Source: Polynucleobacter nymphae
GTDB taxonomy: Bacteria; Pseudomonadota; Gammaproteobacteria; Burkholderiales; Burkholderiaceae
Direction: 5' to 3'
DNA length: 64,000 nucleotides
Assembly (NCBI RefSeq): GCF_018882155.1
Contig: NZ_JACVPA010000001.1
Span: 1,240,001 to 1,304,000 of the forward strand
In this document: in pieces, positions 46,704-53,779 of the stretch
Position numbering within the stretch: position 1 is the stretch's first letter
How the letters are laid out: each line of letters starts with the position of its first letter
Made by a program: the position numbers and the translations under genes
Notes under the pieces: generated by a model
What the model was told of the DNA's origin: nothing
Databases searched by the model: none
What the model saw: the letters and a program-made list of their open reading frames with translations, nothing else

Positions 46704-47456
46704 ATGAAAAAACTAATCATTTCAGTCTTGGCGGTTTTATCGCCATTTTTATGTGCTTATGCCCAGACCGATAACGGTGCTAAAGACTATTTAATAGAAA
46801 CAGCCAAATATAAGAATGGTGATGTGGCTCCATATGCCCTCACTACTACAGGCGTAGCTAATCCAAAATATGTGGTGATCTTAATGCCGGGCGGCAATGG
46901 GATACTCTCCCCGAAAGCATCATCTGATGGACAGGGCGTATTTTTCTTCACGAATGATAATTTTGCGATTCGTATTCGAAATCTTATCGCTGATAATGAA
47001 TTCGTCACAGCAGAAACAGACTCAACTGTTTCTATAAGCTCAATAGAGCGGGTCGAGTCGATTGTGGCCGATCTTCAAAATAGATACCCTAAAGCAAAAA
47101 TTTATTTTTTGAGCACAAGTAAAGGCTCTATCTCTATTCAAGAATTATCAAAGGCAATGGATGGAAAGGTTGCGGGATTTATTAATACATCCTCTCTCTC
47201 AAGAGTTAATCGAGAGTTAGATACGCGAGGTCTGAAAAGTCGGTATTTACTGGCTCATCACAAGTTTGATGGCTGTAAGACCACTGGTTATGATGGGGCC
47301 CAATTTAACCATGAGACATATGGCACCGAATTGATCACTATGAATGGCGGCACAACGGCTGGAAATGAGTGTGGCCCAATGTCCCATCATGGTTTCTTGG
47401 GCGTTGAAAGTGAAACAGTGGCAAAGATTAAAGCGTGGATTAAAGGAGAAAAGTAG
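46704..47456 (+). CDS. Exported alpha/beta-hydrolase-like protein
   Basis: A 250-aa protein with a Sec signal peptide (MKKLIISVLAVLSPFLCAYA, cleavage near residue 20). An alpha/beta hydrolase pattern follows: VVILMPGGNG near 54, the nucleophile-elbow-like STSKGSISI near 141 and late conserved HHGF near 232. The elbow is atypical (SxSxG), so activity is uncertain. It is the single gene of its module between L4 and relic R4. Confidence 0.68.
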   Translation: MKKLIISVLAVLSPFLCAYAQTDNGAKDYLIETAKYKNGDVAPYALTTTGVANPKYVVILMPGGNGILSPKASSDGQGVFFFTNDNFAIRIRNLIADNEFVTAETDSTVSISSIERVESIVADLQNRYPKAKIYFLSTSKGSISIQELSKAMDGKVAGFINTSSLSRVNRELDTRGLKSRYLLAHHKFDGCKTTGYDGAQFNHETYGTELITMNGGTTAGNECGPMSHHGFLGVESETVAKIKAWIKGEK

Positions 47457-47461
47457 GGTTA

Positions 47462-47503
47462 GGCATCCTAGGCCCTGGTCGACTCCGCTCCGGGCAACCA
47501 AGC
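47462..47503 (+). repeat. tRNA-Phe 3' relic R4
   Basis: Diverged form GGCATCCTAGGCCCTGGTCG then ACTCCGCTCCGGGCAACCAAG. It lacks one T of the T-loop and is followed by T2. Confidence 0.82.
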
Positions 47504-47508
47504 ATCTC

Positions 47509-47534
47509 AATAGCCCACTTGCTGGGCTATTTTC
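47509..47534 (+). terminator. Terminator type T2 after relic R4
   Basis: AATAGCCCA-CTTGC-TGGGCTATT with TTTC tail. Confidence 0.85.
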
Positions 47535-47578
47535 ATATGTGGGTATTATTAAACATACCCATTTCTAGGAATAAAAAA

Positions 47579-48262
47579 ATGCTCAAGCTCTACTACCACC
47601 CATCGCCTAATCCAGCAAAAGTAGCTTTGTATTTAGAAGAGACTAATACGCCTTACGAAATTATTGTGACGGATACCCGTAAGGGCGATCAACACAAACC
47701 AGAATTTAGAGCAATCAATCCCAATGGAAAGACGCCTGCTTTAGTCGATGGCGACATTAAGGTGTTTGATAGCAATGCCATCATGCTTTACTTGGGCGAG
47801 AAGATTGGCAAGTTTATGCCAGCAAATACGCCACAAGCACATGCTGAGCTGTATTCATGGCTCATGTTTGTTGCTACTGGTATTGGCCCTTATTGTGGTC
47901 AAGCTGTTCATTTCAAGCACTTTGCTCCAGAGCCAAAAGAATATGCTGTTAATCGCTATGACTTTGAAGCATGGCGTCATTGGTTGTTAATTGAAGAGCG
48001 CTTATCTAAACAGCCTTACATGCTTAATGACTACAGCATCGTAGACATGTCTGTTTGGGGCTGGGCTAGGGTGATTCCTTTTGTATTGGGCGAAGGTGCT
48101 TGGGTGAGGCTACCTAGTGTTAAGCGCCTATTAGATGAAATCAACGCTAAGCCAAGTGCTCAGGCTGTGGAGGCGATTAAGACTAAGTACACCTTCAAGA
48201 CTGAGGTGGATGAAGATTCTAGAAAGAATCTCTTTCCAAGCAATGAGCGACTCAAGAAATAA
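47579..48262 (+). CDS. Glutathione S-transferase family protein
   Basis: A 227-aa GST. The N-terminal thioredoxin-like domain (about 1-80) starts MLKLYYHPSPNPAKVALYLEE and has the GSH-contact motifs NPNGKTPALVDG near 50 and DSNAIMLYLGEK near 66-77, followed by an all-helical C-terminal domain with NDYSIVDMSVWG near 149. The start at 47579 is preceded by AGGA and skips an upstream frame extension through the terminator. It is co-transcribed with the tautomerase-like gene. Confidence 0.88.
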   Translation: MLKLYYHPSPNPAKVALYLEETNTPYEIIVTDTRKGDQHKPEFRAINPNGKTPALVDGDIKVFDSNAIMLYLGEKIGKFMPANTPQAHAELYSWLMFVATGIGPYCGQAVHFKHFAPEPKEYAVNRYDFEAWRHWLLIEERLSKQPYMLNDYSIVDMSVWGWARVIPFVLGEGAWVRLPSVKRLLDEINAKPSAQAVEAIKTKYTFKTEVDEDSRKNLFPSNERLKK

Positions 48263-48281
48263 AATTAAAGGAGATATTTAG

Positions 48282-48671
48282 ATGCCATTTGTCAGAATCG
48301 ATTTAGGTAATAAACACCCAGAAGGCTTTGCTCAGCAAGTAGGCGATATTGTTTATGAAGTGATGATGGCGGATATTAATGTGCCTAAAGATGATAAGTT
48401 CCAAGTCATTACTAAGCACGATAGTAAGGATCTGGTTGTGCCTAAAAGTTATTTAGGTATTGAGTATTCGGAAGAGGTCATCTTTATTCAAGTGACTTTA
48501 AATGAGGGAAGAACTACTGAGCTGAAGAAAAAGTTCTATAAAGCCATTTGTGAGAGTTTGGTTGAAAAGCTCAAAGTCAGGCCCCAGGACATTTTTATTA
48601 ATTTAGTTGAAGTGAGCAAAGAAAACTGGTCATTTGGTAATGGTGAGATGCAATATGCACCAAAGGATTAA
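48282..48671 (+). CDS. Tautomerase-family protein
   Basis: A 129-aa protein beginning MPFVRIDL, giving the N-terminal Pro of the tautomerase superfamily after Met removal. The later segment VIFIQVTLNEGRTTELKKKF matches the second beta-alpha unit with an Arg typical of tautomerase_2 (MSAD-like) proteins. It lies 19 bp after the GST with an AAGGAG site; both may act on xenobiotic or aromatic breakdown products. Confidence 0.8.
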   Translation: MPFVRIDLGNKHPEGFAQQVGDIVYEVMMADINVPKDDKFQVITKHDSKDLVVPKSYLGIEYSEEVIFIQVTLNEGRTTELKKKFYKAICESLVEKLKVRPQDIFINLVEVSKENWSFGNGEMQYAPKD

Positions 48672-48713
48672 ACATCCTAGGCCTTGGTCGATTCCGCCCC
48701 GGGCCACCAAGAA
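48672..48713 (+). repeat. tRNA-Phe 3' relic R5
   Basis: AACATCCTAGGCCTTGGTCG then ATTCCGCCCCGGGCCACCAAGAA. Diverged form with the T-loop deletion, ending at a T1-like hairpin. It begins right at the stop codon of the tautomerase gene. Confidence 0.85.
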
Positions 48714-48716
48714 ATA

Positions 48717-48742
48717 CCAAAACTACCTTCGGGTGGTTTTGG
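48717..48742. terminator. T1-like hairpin after relic R5
   Basis: CCAAAACTACC-TTCG-GGTGGTTTTGG, a near-perfect long stem between convergent genes; T-rich on both sides, so it may be bidirectional. Confidence 0.75.
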
Positions 48743-48800
48743 TGTCTAGTCTGGCGGGTGAGGTTCTGCTGGTCTTTTGCGTTTTCAATAGAACGCCTCA

Positions 48801-49568
48801 TTAGAATTCATACTCAACCTGTAAACGTATTGTGTTTTTTGGGGATGCGGTAGTTGTTCCCCAAAGATAGGCAACGTTATAGGCAAGCGCCTCTTTTCGA
48901 CCAAGTTTGGTTTTTCCAAATATGGCTGGCCCAACACTGGTTTGCTGTTGTTGGTTAGTATTCCAATTATTTAGTTGTCCAAGCCAAGAATAGAGTTGTG
49001 CTCCCAGCTGAATCTCAGGTTGTAATCGATACTTTAACTGCCCCTGGTATCCAAAATAGGTTCCTTGATTTTCGGTACCAGTGTAGTGTCCTTGAAGCAG
49101 TAGGTTTAGATTTGCTTGCCACTTATTCCAATCTTTTTGAAGCAAAAATCCATACTTAGCTTCATATCCTTCATTACGATTTTGTGGGCGCTCCATTTCA
49201 ATTAAGAATCCCACATCTACAAAATATTTTCCAGTCTCGGTCAGCTGGAATTTGTTTTCCCACTCGACAGCATCAAATTGAGAATTATTGCCATTCCATA
49301 TGTTTTTTCCATAGATCTCAGTAAACCACCACGAGGTCACCCCGTAGCCAAATCCAATGGAAGCGCCTGATTGCCTGGAGTCTTCACCACTTCTTGGTTT
49401 TTGAGAGCCAAATTTAGTGTCAATTTCTCGCTCACCTTCTTCTACTCTTGGACTGTAGATATAGTCAGCTGGCCCACTCAAATATTCACCAGCATGGGCA
49501 TATGGCGTTATTAAAAAAAAGATAAGTAGCGCAAAGTGTTGAATACTTATAGAGATAATCTTCTTCAT
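48801..49568 (-). CDS. Exported beta-barrel-type outer-membrane protein
   Basis: A 255-aa protein with a signal peptide ending AHA-GE near residue 26, alternating hydrophobic/aromatic strands throughout the mature part and a terminal Phe (LQVEYEF), the usual C-terminal signal for outer-membrane barrels. The specific family is not recognised. It overlaps the upstream cupredoxin gene by 4 bp, so both are presumably controlled by the same Fur-like boxes. Confidence 0.75.
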   Translation of the reverse strand: MKKIISISIQHFALLIFFLITPYAHAGEYLSGPADYIYSPRVEEGEREIDTKFGSQKPRSGEDSRQSGASIGFGYGVTSWWFTEIYGKNIWNGNNSQFDAVEWENKFQLTETGKYFVDVGFLIEMERPQNRNEGYEAKYGFLLQKDWNKWQANLNLLLQGHYTGTENQGTYFGYQGQLKYRLQPEIQLGAQLYSWLGQLNNWNTNQQQQTSVGPAIFGKTKLGRKEALAYNVAYLWGTTTASPKNTIRLQVEYEF

Positions 49569-49897
49569 TTAACGATGACTACGCCCTGAGCGGTTTCAGG
49601 GCTAAATTCACCTTCAAATTTGTAGCGGCCTGGTGAGAGTGGGCCAATATAGAAAGAGGCGCTACTGTTTGCTTTAATAAACACTTCTCGATTTAGATCA
49701 TGACTTTCAAATTCTTCTGGGGTGTCATCCAGGTTTTGAATGACTAGCCTTACTTTGGTATCTGCTGGGATTTCAATTTGGGCGGGTGAGAAGCGTCCCT
49801 TTTGAATCTTGATGGTGATTTCTGACTGGTTGGCGCTCACCAAGGTAGCTACTCCAATCATTAGACAAAATAAGGTGTAAGCAATAGTGTTTTTCAT
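49565..49897 (-). CDS. Exported cupredoxin-like protein
   Basis: A 110-aa protein with a signal peptide ending VSA-NQ near residue 23 and a small cupredoxin-type beta-sandwich (RFSPAQIEIPADTKVRLVIQ, then EEFESHDL near 62 and GRYKFEGEF near 90). It resembles the periplasmic cupredoxins of bacterial ferrous-iron uptake (FtrB or EfeO N-domain type). His65 could be one ligand; a full copper site is not obvious. Fur-like boxes lie directly upstream. Confidence 0.78.
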   Translation of the reverse strand: MKNTIAYTLFCLMIGVATLVSANQSEITIKIQKGRFSPAQIEIPADTKVRLVIQNLDDTPEEFESHDLNREVFIKANSSASFYIGPLSPGRYKFEGEFSPETAQGVVIVK

Positions 49898-49915
49898 AAA
49901 ATGAGATCTTTATCA

Positions 49916-49963
49916 AATAAGAATGACTCTCATTGTATACCTTATTGAGAATGACTCTCATTT
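49916..49963 (-). promoter_or_regulatory. Two Fur-box-like repeats upstream of the cupredoxin gene
   Basis: GAATGACTCTCATT occurs twice (from 49921 and 49949, 28 bp apart). Each is part of an imperfect palindrome of the type TTGAGAATGACTCTCATTT, close to the Fur consensus. They lie 20-65 bp upstream of the cupredoxin start, so iron repression is likely. Confidence 0.72.
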
Positions 49964-50023
49964 AATAAAAGTAGACAACCATGCTGTGAGTGTCTGCTTT
50001 GGGTATGTTGGCAATCGGATCAA

Positions 50024-50066
50024 GCATCCTCAGCCCTGGTCGATTCCGCCCCGGGCCACCAAGAAT
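50024..50066 (+). repeat. tRNA-Phe 3' relic R6
   Basis: GCATCCTCAGCCCTGGTCGA then TTCCGCCCCGGGCCACCAAGAATCT; diverged form, followed by T2. Confidence 0.85.
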
Positions 50067-50069
50067 CTA

Positions 50070-50096
50070 AATAGCCCACTTGTTGGGCTATTTTCT
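50070..50096 (+). terminator. Terminator type T2 after relic R6
   Basis: AATAGCCCA-CTTGT-TGGGCTATT with TTTC tail. Confidence 0.85.
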
Positions 50097-50199
50097 TTAG
50101 AAGTCCTCAATGGCGCTTAGACCTTGATCTTAGCGTAGTCGGTCACTTTCCATAGAGTCAATCCGTCAATCAGGATGCTCCTACTCTAGTTCTAGACTG

Positions 50200-50323
50200 G
50201 GGTATCTGGTTCATGACGTGTCCTTTAAAAGGACGCATCAATTAAACATCCCTGTGTCAGTCAAGTGTCGATTTAAGCGACGCTCATTCATGGTCAGTGC
50301 TTGCGATGTCGTTTTAAACGACA
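50200..50323 (+). repeat. Left end L5 (long form)
   Basis: GTCCTTTAAAAGGAC at 50220-50234, core CATCCCTGTGTCAGTC at 50247-50262, middle palindrome-like GTCGATTTAAGCGAC at 50267-50281 and TGTCGTTTTAAACGACA at 50307-50323, 51 bp before the regulator start. Between the T2 terminator and this block (50097-50199) I see nothing. Confidence 0.75.
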
Positions 50324-50374
50324 AATGCGGTACAGTAGTAACAATAATACTTTTCAATATGCAATAAATTACAC

Positions 50375-51400
50375 ATGCAAATTCAAGTTCGCCCATCAAT
50401 CATCACAAGAAATCCTCGTCTAGGTGGCGAAGATTCAGTCGACCTATTGTGGCTATCTGCGATTCTCAAAGATATTAAAGCGGGTAGTTCATTGATTGAG
50501 GCCACTAAAAAATCTGGAACTTCATACCGAGGCGCGTGGGAAAAGCTGAACTTGGCAGAAGAGGCTTTGGCAACACCATTAATTATTAGGACAAAAGGGC
50601 ATGGCTCAAAGCTAACAAGTTTTGGAGAGTTCTTTCTTGAATTTATTGATGAGATGCAAGCGAGCAATCACAAGTATGTAAAAACATATCAAGATATGCT
50701 GTCAAAGAAAATTGGTGAGGCTGGGGTAGCCGACAGCAAACGCTGGAGATTTTCTTCTAGTAGCGATGCCGTCATCCAGCAATCAGTAAGTGAGATTAAA
50801 GGATTTGACTTAAAAATAGCCGGCTCTGGTGAGGCGCTAGAGAAGTTGCTAAACAATGAAACTGATTTAGCTGGATATCATGTGTCCGATAAGAAAAACT
50901 CCAAAGCAATTCATAGTCGCCTATCTAAAAATGATATTCAAATATATCCAGTAATGAAGCGTGTGCAAGGGCTCATGGTTAAAAAAGGCAATCCATTGGG
51001 TATTCAATCAATCTTAGACTTAACCAATCCTAAGATTCGGTTTATTAATAGACAAATAGGATCTGGAACAAGGCAACTACTTGATACTTTATTGATGGAT
51101 GAGGAGATAAGCCCTTCCGATGTGAATGGGTATCTTCACGAAGAATTCACCCACTCGGCTATCTCAAATGCGATCTTAGCTGGCAAGGCAGATGTCGGCA
51201 TTGGCGTTAAAAATGTAGCGATGGAAAGCGGCCTAAGTTTTATTCCATTGAAAGATGAAATCTTTTTTGTGGCAATGAAAAAAGAAGTAGCGGACCAAAG
51301 CATCGCTACAAAGCTCATTAGAAGAATTCGAAGTCACGCAGATACAACTAGGGGCTACAAGGCGGTAAGTCTTAATCGTCAAATTTCAGGTTGGATTTAA
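50375..51400 (+). CDS. ModE/LysR-type HTH regulator fused to a substrate-binding-like domain
   Basis: A 341-aa protein. The N-terminal winged helix (about 25-100) has ILKDIKAGSSLIEATKKSG and GHGSKLTSFGEFFLEF, similar to ModE and LysR HTHs. The C-terminal periplasmic-binding-protein-like domain (about 125-341) has RFINRQIGSGTRQLLD near 222 and AILAGKADVGIGVKN near 268. This architecture is known for molybdate/tungstate-linked regulators. It precedes two TupA-like proteins and probably controls them. Confidence 0.85.
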   Translation: MQIQVRPSIITRNPRLGGEDSVDLLWLSAILKDIKAGSSLIEATKKSGTSYRGAWEKLNLAEEALATPLIIRTKGHGSKLTSFGEFFLEFIDEMQASNHKYVKTYQDMLSKKIGEAGVADSKRWRFSSSSDAVIQQSVSEIKGFDLKIAGSGEALEKLLNNETDLAGYHVSDKKNSKAIHSRLSKNDIQIYPVMKRVQGLMVKKGNPLGIQSILDLTNPKIRFINRQIGSGTRQLLDTLLMDEEISPSDVNGYLHEEFTHSAISNAILAGKADVGIGVKNVAMESGLSFIPLKDEIFFVAMKKEVADQSIATKLIRRIRSHADTTRGYKAVSLNRQISGWI

Positions 51401-51440
51401 AGATATTTTTGTACTAATTTTTAATCAAAGGAAACATCAA

Positions 51441-52253
51441 ATGCGTCGTCTACTATCGATTGGATTACTGGCAATAACCATAGCCATTGCGTCCCCATCA
51501 TTTGCACAAAAATCGATTGTTGTCTCATCAACAACCTCAACCGAGCAATCTGGATTATTTGGCTTTCTCTTACCAATCTATAAAAGTAAGTCAGGAGTTG
51601 ACGTCAAGGTTGTTGCTGTAGGTACAGGACAGGCTTTAGATATAGGGCGTCGTGGTGATGCCGATGTCGTTTTTGTCCACGATAAGGTTGGCGAGATGAA
51701 ATTCTTGGAGGAGGGAAATGCGACCAAGAGATACGATGTTATGTACAACGACTTTGTATTGATTGGGCCTAAGTCTGATCCTGCCAAAATCGCTGGTGGC
51801 AAAGACATCAAAGTAGCATTACAAAAAATTGCTAACGCAAAATCAACTTTTGTTTCTAGAGGGGATAAGAGCGGTACACATGCGGCTGAACTTCGCTATT
51901 GGAAGACTGCAGGGATTGAGCCTAATAAAGAGATGGGCTGGTACAAGGACACTGGTAGCGGTATGGGCCCAGCGTTAAATTCAGCTTCGGCAATGAATGG
52001 CTATATCTTGGCAGACCGCGGTACTTGGTTGGCATTTAAAAACCGTGGAGACTTGGATATTTTGGTTGAGGGTGATCCTCAGCTCTTTAATCAATATGGC
52101 GTGATGTTGGTTAATCCAGCAAAGTTCCCACATGTAAAGGCTAAAGAAGGACAGGACTTTATTGATTGGATCATTTCTAAAGATGGGCAAGAAGTCATCT
52201 CTCTATACAAGATTGAAGGCAAACAACTCTTTTTCCCGAATGCTAAGAAATAA
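51441..52253 (+). CDS. Tungstate/molybdate-type ABC substrate-binding protein (TupA-like)
   Basis: A 270-aa periplasmic protein with a signal peptide ending SFA-QK near residue 22 and the TupA motifs VVSSTTSTEQSGLFGFLLP near 27-45, GRRGDADVVFVHDK near 70, FVLIGPKSDPA near 104 and SRGDKSGTHAAE near 134-145. The STTST and RGDKSGTH motifs bind the tetrahedral oxyanion. No permease or ATPase gene follows. Confidence 0.87.
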   Translation: MRRLLSIGLLAITIAIASPSFAQKSIVVSSTTSTEQSGLFGFLLPIYKSKSGVDVKVVAVGTGQALDIGRRGDADVVFVHDKVGEMKFLEEGNATKRYDVMYNDFVLIGPKSDPAKIAGGKDIKVALQKIANAKSTFVSRGDKSGTHAAELRYWKTAGIEPNKEMGWYKDTGSGMGPALNSASAMNGYILADRGTWLAFKNRGDLDILVEGDPQLFNQYGVMLVNPAKFPHVKAKEGQDFIDWIISKDGQEVISLYKIEGKQLFFPNAKK

Positions 52254-52256
52254 ATT

Positions 52257-53117
52257 ATGTCTAAATCAATTCACGCCATCATTGGCATAACGCTTTGTTT
52301 AATAGGATTCAGTTCTATGGCTCAAGCTGAACTAAAGGTAGAGGCTGTCTATGGGTCGGGAGCCAATGTATATAAGTTGGCTACTGGTAGCCCAGGTGAG
52401 CTAGGTTTACTTCAGGCTTTAGGAGAGGCATTTGGCAAAAAAGAAAATGCCAAGATGGAGTGGATTAAGGCAGGCAGTGGAGCATCGTTAAATCTACTTA
52501 AGACTAAGCAAGTAGACATGATCATGGTTCATGCACCTGAGGCGGTTAATAAAGCGTTAGCAGAGGGATGGGCAACCGATAGAACTCTTATTGGCTCAAA
52601 TGAGTTTTATATTGTTGGACCCAAGTCTGATCCTGCCAAGATAAAAACAGCCACCAGTGGTGCTGATGCCTATGCCAAGATTGCTGGGGCACAAGCAAAC
52701 TTCATTTCTCGTGGCGATAAGAGTGGCACTCATGTAAAAGAAATGGATATATGGAAAAAGGCTGGTATCGCTCCATCAGGAAATTGGTACATTATTACTA
52801 ATGACTTTATGACTGCTTCACTGAAAAGAGCTAACGAAGAGAATGCTTATTTCATGACCGATAGTAGTACTTGGGTAGCAGAAAAAAATATCGCTCCTAA
52901 GTTGGAGATTTTGTATCGTGGAGATAAGTTTCTCGTCAATACCTATGACGCATTAGCGGCTCCAGCAGGTGCTACACCGGGCAGAGAGACTGCAGTGAAA
53001 TTCATTCAGTTTGTAGGATCTGATGCTGGACAAAAGATCATTCGCGACTATGGAAAAAATAAGTACCCTGAAGCTCTCTATAATGATGCTGTGTATGCCA
53101 AGCAGTATGTCTATTAA
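52257..53117 (+). CDS. Second TupA-like substrate-binding protein
   Basis: A 286-aa paralogue of the preceding gene. It has a signal peptide ending AQA-EL near residue 24, then YIVGPKSDPAKI-type EFYIVGPKSDPAKI near 117, NFISRGDKSGTHVKE near 146 and a C-terminal RDYGKNKYPEALYNDA. The STTST anion motif of TupA is replaced by YGSGANVYKLATGSPG, so the ligand may differ. It starts 3 bp after the first binding protein. Confidence 0.82.
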   Translation: MSKSIHAIIGITLCLIGFSSMAQAELKVEAVYGSGANVYKLATGSPGELGLLQALGEAFGKKENAKMEWIKAGSGASLNLLKTKQVDMIMVHAPEAVNKALAEGWATDRTLIGSNEFYIVGPKSDPAKIKTATSGADAYAKIAGAQANFISRGDKSGTHVKEMDIWKKAGIAPSGNWYIITNDFMTASLKRANEENAYFMTDSSTWVAEKNIAPKLEILYRGDKFLVNTYDALAAPAGATPGRETAVKFIQFVGSDAGQKIIRDYGKNKYPEALYNDAVYAKQYVY

Positions 53118-53125
53118 GGAAAATC

Positions 53126-53344
53126 ATGAAACTCAATGTCAGCCTTAGTGCTCGCAATCAATTACCTGGAACTCTTAAAGAAATCAAAATGGGTCAAACC
53201 ACATCCCATCTAAAGATTGATATTGGCAATGGTCAAATTTTGACAGCTTCAATTACTAATGAAGCCGTTGATGAGTTAGCTCTTAAAGTTGGCGATCAAG
53301 TTTGGGGAATTATTAAAGCCTCTGATGTCATGGTGGCGAAATAG
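53126..53344 (+). CDS. Mop/TOBE-domain molybdate-binding protein (molbindin-like)
   Basis: A 72-aa single Mop domain (LSARNQLPGTLKEIKMGQTT, then VGDQVWGIIKASDVMVAK) of the cytoplasmic oxyanion-storage type found as molbindins and in ModE. It follows two TupA-like binding proteins by 8 bp and supports molybdate or tungstate as ligand of this cluster. Confidence 0.9.
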   Translation: MKLNVSLSARNQLPGTLKEIKMGQTTSHLKIDIGNGQILTASITNEAVDELALKVGDQVWGIIKASDVMVAK

Positions 53345-53371
53345 TCAGAGATCTTATGCCCTACGTTTAGC

Positions 53372-53611
53372 GTCCTTTAAAAGGACATTTCATAGTCTGG
53401 GCACCCCGAGCAAGACAAGGAGTCGTCATCCTTGTGTCAGTCATATCCTCACTACGCTACCAAAAAGTCTTGTTATCCTTGCGCGGGTCAAAATAACTCA
53501 ACCAAATCACTCTCTTAGATCACCCCATATAAATTTTGTGCACAAAGTTTGCCTATGGTGGGGTGAACCTTTTGAGATTTAGCGGGAGTTTAGTCTGGGG
53601 GACAGAGTCAG
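53372..53611 (+). repeat. Right end RE-C
   Basis: Closely similar to RE-A (41276-41511): GTCCTTTAAAAGGAC at 53372-53386, T-arm-like relic CATCCTTGTGTCAGTC ... ctaccaaa (53427-53465), TTTGTGCACAAA at 53535-53546, and the D-arm-like GGGAGTTTAGTCTGGGGGAC segment at the junction. It abuts a diverged tRNA relic and not an exact copy. No gene is present. Confidence 0.75.
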
Positions 53612-53653
53612 GCATCCTAGGCCGTGGTCGATTCCGCCCCGGGCCACCAAGAA
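53612..53653 (+). repeat. tRNA-Phe 3' relic R7
   Basis: GCATCCTAGGCCGTGGTCGA then TTCCGCCCCGGGCCACCAAGAA; diverged form, followed by T1. Confidence 0.85.
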
Positions 53654-53658
53654 ACACC

Positions 53659-53682
53659 AAAACCACCTTCGGGTGGTTTTTT
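53659..53682 (+). terminator. Terminator type T1 after relic R7
   Basis: AAAACCACC-TTCG-GGTGG with TTTTTT. Confidence 0.88.
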
Positions 53683-53689
53683 CATTTGT

Positions 53690-53737
53690 GAAGCATCAAT
53701 TAAGCGGACGCTTATTGAAACGTCGTTTTAAACGACA
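53690..53737 (+). repeat. Left end L6 (remnant)
   Basis: GCATCAATTAAGCGGACGCTT then GTCGTTTTAAACGAC at 53722-53736. Only the inner palindrome remains. It lies beyond the 3' end of a leftward gene, so here it cannot be that gene's operator. Confidence 0.6.
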
Positions 53738-53779
53738 TTACAAGACACTATGGTAGTTAATTGGCAGGGTGATGTAAGT

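Noticed and set aside
53289..53582. Plus-strand ORF ending VCLWWGEPFEI
   Set aside because: It overlaps the Mop gene out of frame and then reads the right-end block; no ribosome-binding site.
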